A stretch of 27,098 nucleotides of DNA from Bacillota bacterium. GTDB lineage: Bacteria; Bacillota_I; Bacilli_A; RFN20; CAG-826. The stretch is from the NCBI GenBank assembly GCA_003501485.1, contig DNPJ01000098.1, forward strand, positions 1-27,098, written 5' to 3'. Shown one piece after another: positions 24,253 to 27,098 of this stretch. Position numbers and translations under genes: made by a program. Within the stretch, counting starts at the first letter, position 1. Each line of letters opens with the position of its first letter. A model generated the notes under the pieces. The model had not been told where the DNA came from, did not search any database, and saw only the letters and a program-made list of their open reading frames with translations.

Positions 24253-25385
24253 TTTTTGGCCTCCTTTCTAGCTTTTTTATCAATTAATTTAGTAAGAAAT
24301 AACGATGGATGTTTTATTGTAGGTGTCTTGTCGACAACTTTTTTTACAACATCATATATTTCATTATAATGAATTTCATGCCTTAAAAATTTATTAACAG
24401 CAACCTCGTTCACTGCATTTAATGCTATCATTTTTGATGCACCATTTTTAAGACATTGCTTAGCAAGTTCAGTTAAAGGGTAACGTTTTTTATTATATTC
24501 ATGAAAATGGCAATTGGATAATTCGTCGAGATTACCAATCTCTAAAACCTCGAATTTATTCTTTCCTTCAAATAAAGCATATTCAATTGGACCATGCATA
24601 TCAGGTTTCCCAAAGTCAACAATGAACTTTCCATTTTCTAATTTAACCATGGAGTGAACAAGAGATTCGTCATGCATAATGACATCGATTTTAGACAATG
24701 GATAATCAAACAAATAATAAGCTTCAATGATTTCAAATCCCTTATTCATCATCGTTGCGCAATCAATAGTTATCTTATCTCCCATTTTCCAATTAGGATG
24801 TTTTAATGCATCTTCTGGTGTTGAATTATTTAATTTATCTAAAGGAACATTTCTCAACGCTCCTCCGCTCGCGGTAATAATAAGTTTTTCAACATTCCTA
24901 TCATTTACTTTTGAAAGACATTTAGCAATTGCAACGTGTTCACTATCAATTGGATATAATTTGCCGCTTCCATTTTTAAGAGCTTTTTTTATCAAGTCTC
25001 CACCGCTAACAAGTGCTTCTTTATTAGCAAGACAAAGAATTTTGTTTCTTTTTAAAGATATATAGGCTGGTTCAAAACCGACGAAACCTACAAGAGCATC
25101 AACACATATATCGTAATCAACTTTCTTCACCAATTTTTTCAAACCGTTTTTACCAGAATAAAAATTTATTCCAGGATATTTTTGTTCATAGTGTTTTCTT
25201 TTGATATCACTAATTAAATAAACATCATTTACATTTGGGTGAGAAATAATGATATCATCAATTGCTGAATCATTATGTCCAACAGAAAACGCAACTAGAT
25301 CGAATCTGTCTAGATTGTTATTTATAACATCGATTGTTTGTTTTCCAATCGAACCTGATGCACCAAGAATGAGAACTTTTTTCAT
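24246..25385 (-). CDS. dxr: 1-deoxy-D-xylulose 5-phosphate reductoisomerase
   Basis: A 379-residue enzyme of the non-mevalonate (MEP) isoprenoid pathway, converting DXP to MEP with NADPH. GASGSIGKQT (8-17) is the NADPH-binding glycine loop, LANKEALVSGG (119-129) the conserved linker, and DSEH (147-150) with Asp147 and Glu149 plus Glu218 in MNKGFE are the metal ligands; HPNWKMGDKITIDCATMMNK (196-215) is the family's substrate-binding segment. The start overlaps the cdsA stop by one base (TAATG). It supplies precursors for the undecaprenyl pyrophosphate made by the product of uppS in the same operon. Confidence 0.97.
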   Translation of the reverse strand: MKKVLILGASGSIGKQTIDVINNNLDRFDLVAFSVGHNDSAIDDIIISHPNVNDVYLISDIKRKHYEQKYPGINFYSGKNGLKKLVKKVDYDICVDALVGFVGFEPAYISLKRNKILCLANKEALVSGGDLIKKALKNGSGKLYPIDSEHVAIAKCLSKVNDRNVEKLIITASGGALRNVPLDKLNNSTPEDALKHPNWKMGDKITIDCATMMNKGFEIIEAYYLFDYPLSKIDVIMHDESLVHSMVKLENGKFIVDFGKPDMHGPIEYALFEGKNKFEVLEIGNLDELSNCHFHEYNKKRYPLTELAKQCLKNGASKMIALNAVNEVAVNKFLRHEIHYNEIYDVVKKVVDKTPTIKHPSLFLTKLIDKKARKEAKKC

Positions 25386-26437
25386 TAGAATTTAAATGCT
25401 TCCCAACCGGAATTAATAAAAACAAGCATTACAGACACAAAACCACTGACAAGCAACAAAGAGTCAAATCTATCAAGAATACCTCCGTGTCCTGGCAATA
25501 CGTGGGAGAAATCTTTAATATTAAAACTTCGTTTAATAGCGCTAAAAGTGAAATCGCCAAGATTAGCAATTAAAGGCATAAATAAACTAATCAATATAAC
25601 CCAATACCACTTTTCAAGTGATAAATTAGGGAGAATTGGAAGATTAACAGCATCCATAATAAAAGCGAATGCGGCAGTTACAATAAATGAACAAACGCAG
25701 CCGCCTGCAAAACCTTCCCATGTTTTCTTAGGAGAAATACGTGGGTTAAGTTTATGTTTTCCAAATAATACTCCAATAAAATATGCGCCAATGTCATTAA
25801 CAATTGTGCCTAATATTACGTAAACAAATAATAATGTTGATTGAAAGTATTTAAATAAAGGAGTGTTTATATCATATACAGGTATAGAGCCGTCTTGTGT
25901 TAGATAATTAGAAAACACATTAAATGGTGAATATCTTAAATAAAGAAATGATTGTATGCATAAGCCAACGACAACAACCATTGCGATCATGTAACACGCC
26001 CTTTGAACAGTGAATTCTTCTTCAACTAATGTGATGAAAAAATATGCACCAGCAGCAACAAGCAAAAGAATCGGCGAAATATTTAAGTTAGTAAAGTTAT
26101 TAGATAATACTGTTGTAATATCGAAATTATCAAAGTCATCAATTACTGCTTTAATATTGTTTTTAAAGACAATCCAATAGACAAACGATAGCATTAAAAC
26201 AATAGTAACAATCATAATTAAAAATCTTAATTTTGATTGCATATGAACAACATTAACAAGTTCATAAGAAATTAATAATGTTAGGAAAAAAGATAAAGCA
26301 AAAAAGAACCAATTTCCTAAAAATACGCATGGAACACAAACTGCTGCTAAAACCAATGCGGTAATAACGCGCGTTTTCATTGAGACTTTTATTTCAGGAG
26401 TTATTTCATTTGTTTCTATTTTATTGTTCTTTTTCAT
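25385..26437 (-). CDS. cdsA: Phosphatidate cytidylyltransferase (CDP-diacylglycerol synthase)
   Basis: A 350-residue polytopic membrane enzyme that makes CDP-diacylglycerol from phosphatidate and CTP. The C-terminal signature is KRSFNIKDFSHVLPGHGG (about 301-318) followed by ILDRFDS, and the upstream RISPKKTWEGFAGG motif is also present. About seven or eight hydrophobic helices are spread over the chain. At 350 residues it is longer than the usual 260-280, owing to an extended loop and helix pair (about 85-195) before the catalytic part. It overlaps the end of uppS by 17 nt, so the two are coupled. Confidence 0.95.
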   Translation of the reverse strand: MKKNNKIETNEITPEIKVSMKTRVITALVLAAVCVPCVFLGNWFFFALSFFLTLLISYELVNVVHMQSKLRFLIMIVTIVLMLSFVYWIVFKNNIKAVIDDFDNFDITTVLSNNFTNLNISPILLLVAAGAYFFITLVEEEFTVQRACYMIAMVVVVGLCIQSFLYLRYSPFNVFSNYLTQDGSIPVYDINTPLFKYFQSTLLFVYVILGTIVNDIGAYFIGVLFGKHKLNPRISPKKTWEGFAGGCVCSFIVTAAFAFIMDAVNLPILPNLSLEKWYWVILISLFMPLIANLGDFTFSAIKRSFNIKDFSHVLPGHGGILDRFDSLLLVSGFVSVMLVFINSGWEAFKF

Positions 26438-27098
26438 TCTTTAAACCCCCATATCTTCTATTTCTATTGTTATATTCTTCTAAACAATCAAGAAAAGCAT
26501 CTTTTTTGAAATCAGGCCATTTTGTTTTAGTAAATACAAATTCAGCATAAGCGTTTTGCCATAAAAGAAAATTGGACAATCTTTCTTCGCCACTAGTACG
26601 AATCATTAAATCAACATTTGGAAGCGATTTAGTATATAAATAATTTTCAAATAATGATTGGTCAATATCATCAACACTTAAAGATCCATTTAGAATATCT
26701 TTTGCAATATTTTGTGATGCTCTAACAATTTCATCTCTTCCACCGTAATTTAGGCAAATATTCATAACATATTTATCGTTTTCTTTTGTTTTTTCAATAG
26801 CGTTTAAACATGTTTTTTGCGTTTTAATAGGAAGACGAGACACATCACCAGAAATAATGATTTTTACTCCATCTTTAATGAGTTTGTTAATTTCTTTTTT
26901 GAAAAAAATTTCAAGGTATTGAAACAAATGACTAATTTCGCTTTTTGGTCTCTTCCAATTTTCAGTTGAAAAAGCATAAAAAGACATTACTTTAATGTTG
27001 TACTCTTTACAATAATCAAAAACTTCTATGATTCTATTGCAAGCTTCTTTATGTCCTAAATAACGTGGGAGATTTCTTTCTTTCGCCCATCTTCCATT
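26421..27098 (-). CDS. uppS: Undecaprenyl pyrophosphate synthase (5' end outside window)
   Basis: The frame is open to the window edge and begins inside the family motif, with NGRWAKERNLPR as the first visible residues, so only a short N-terminal piece is missing. A methionine at 26987 is internal. YAFSTENWKR, LNYGGRDEI and the signature RTSGEERLSNFLLWQ followed by AYAEF and WPDF are all present. The enzyme condenses farnesyl pyrophosphate with eight isopentenyl pyrophosphates in cis, giving the lipid carrier for peptidoglycan and other glycans. It is the first gene seen in the uppS-cdsA-dxr-rseP-polC operon; its promoter is outside the window. Confidence 0.97.
   Translation of the reverse strand, partial: NGRWAKERNLPRYLGHKEACNRIIEVFDYCKEYNIKVMSFYAFSTENWKRPKSEISHLFQYLEIFFKKEINKLIKDGVKIIISGDVSRLPIKTQKTCLNAIEKTKENDKYVMNICLNYGGRDEIVRASQNIAKDILNGSLSVDDIDQSLFENYLYTKSLPNVDLMIRTSGEERLSNFLLWQNAYAEFVFTKTKWPDFKKDAFLDCLEEYNNRNRRYGGLKNEKEQ

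Noticed and set aside
1..27098. CRISPR array, insertion sequence, phage or integrase genes
   Set aside because: No regularly spaced direct repeats, transposase or integrase motifs were seen; nearly every gene is a metabolic, envelope or housekeeping gene with similar base composition.

Overview
The window is AT-rich, carries short intergenic spaces and uses TAA, TAG and at least one TGA as stop (the ABC exporter gene ending at 6573), so the standard bacterial code applies. PolC-type replicase, [FeFe] hydrogenases, lipoboxes of Gram-positive type, non-mevalonate isoprenoid synthesis (Dxr) and many short secreted lipoproteins point to a low-GC Firmicute of the Bacilli/Mollicutes borderland, perhaps an uncultured anaerobic gut lineage (RF39/Izemoplasma-like). 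This placement is inference; no rRNA is present.

Layout. 1-1170: 3'-truncated surface lipoprotein (minus). 1313-1636: two divergently oriented tRNA-Leu genes. 1696-6534: a plus-strand block with an AMP-forming ligase carrying its own carrier domain, then (after an opposing mutT) a low-molecular-weight tyrosine phosphatase, an alpha/beta hydrolase and a secreted glycerophosphodiesterase lipoprotein, closed by a bidirectional terminator. 6573-11821: a minus-strand operon of an unknown single-pass membrane protein, an MscS-type channel and the two subunits of an asymmetric ABC exporter. 11881-12014: tRNA-Ala with its terminator. 12076-13416: endonuclease I-family lipoprotein with a second, C-terminal membrane anchor. 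13461-18206: a hydrogen-sensing/hydrogenase operon ([2Fe-2S] thioredoxin-like ferredoxin, PAS-bearing sensory [FeFe] hydrogenase, SpoIIE/PP2C-type phosphatase, group B [FeFe] hydrogenase) ending in tRNA-Arg and a strong terminator. 18429-27098: the envelope/replication operon uppS-cdsA-dxr-rseP-polC ending in tRNA-Pro; uppS is cut by the window edge.

How the parts work together. uppS, cdsA, dxr and rseP supply undecaprenyl phosphate, CDP-diacylglycerol, isoprenoid precursors and membrane-protein surveillance, a conserved Firmicute arrangement next to polC. The hydrogenase operon is the most interesting region: it couples a probable H2/redox-sensing hydrogenase with no visible kinase domain to a serine/threonine phosphatase and to a poorly characterised group B hydrogenase, downstream of a promoter that contains two unrelated perfect palindromes. 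Several operon-leading genes (1696, 11821, 13416) lack a Shine-Dalgarno sequence and have a -10-like hexamer exactly 6 nt before the ATG, suggesting leaderless transcripts, whereas downstream genes in operons mostly have good ribosome binding sites.
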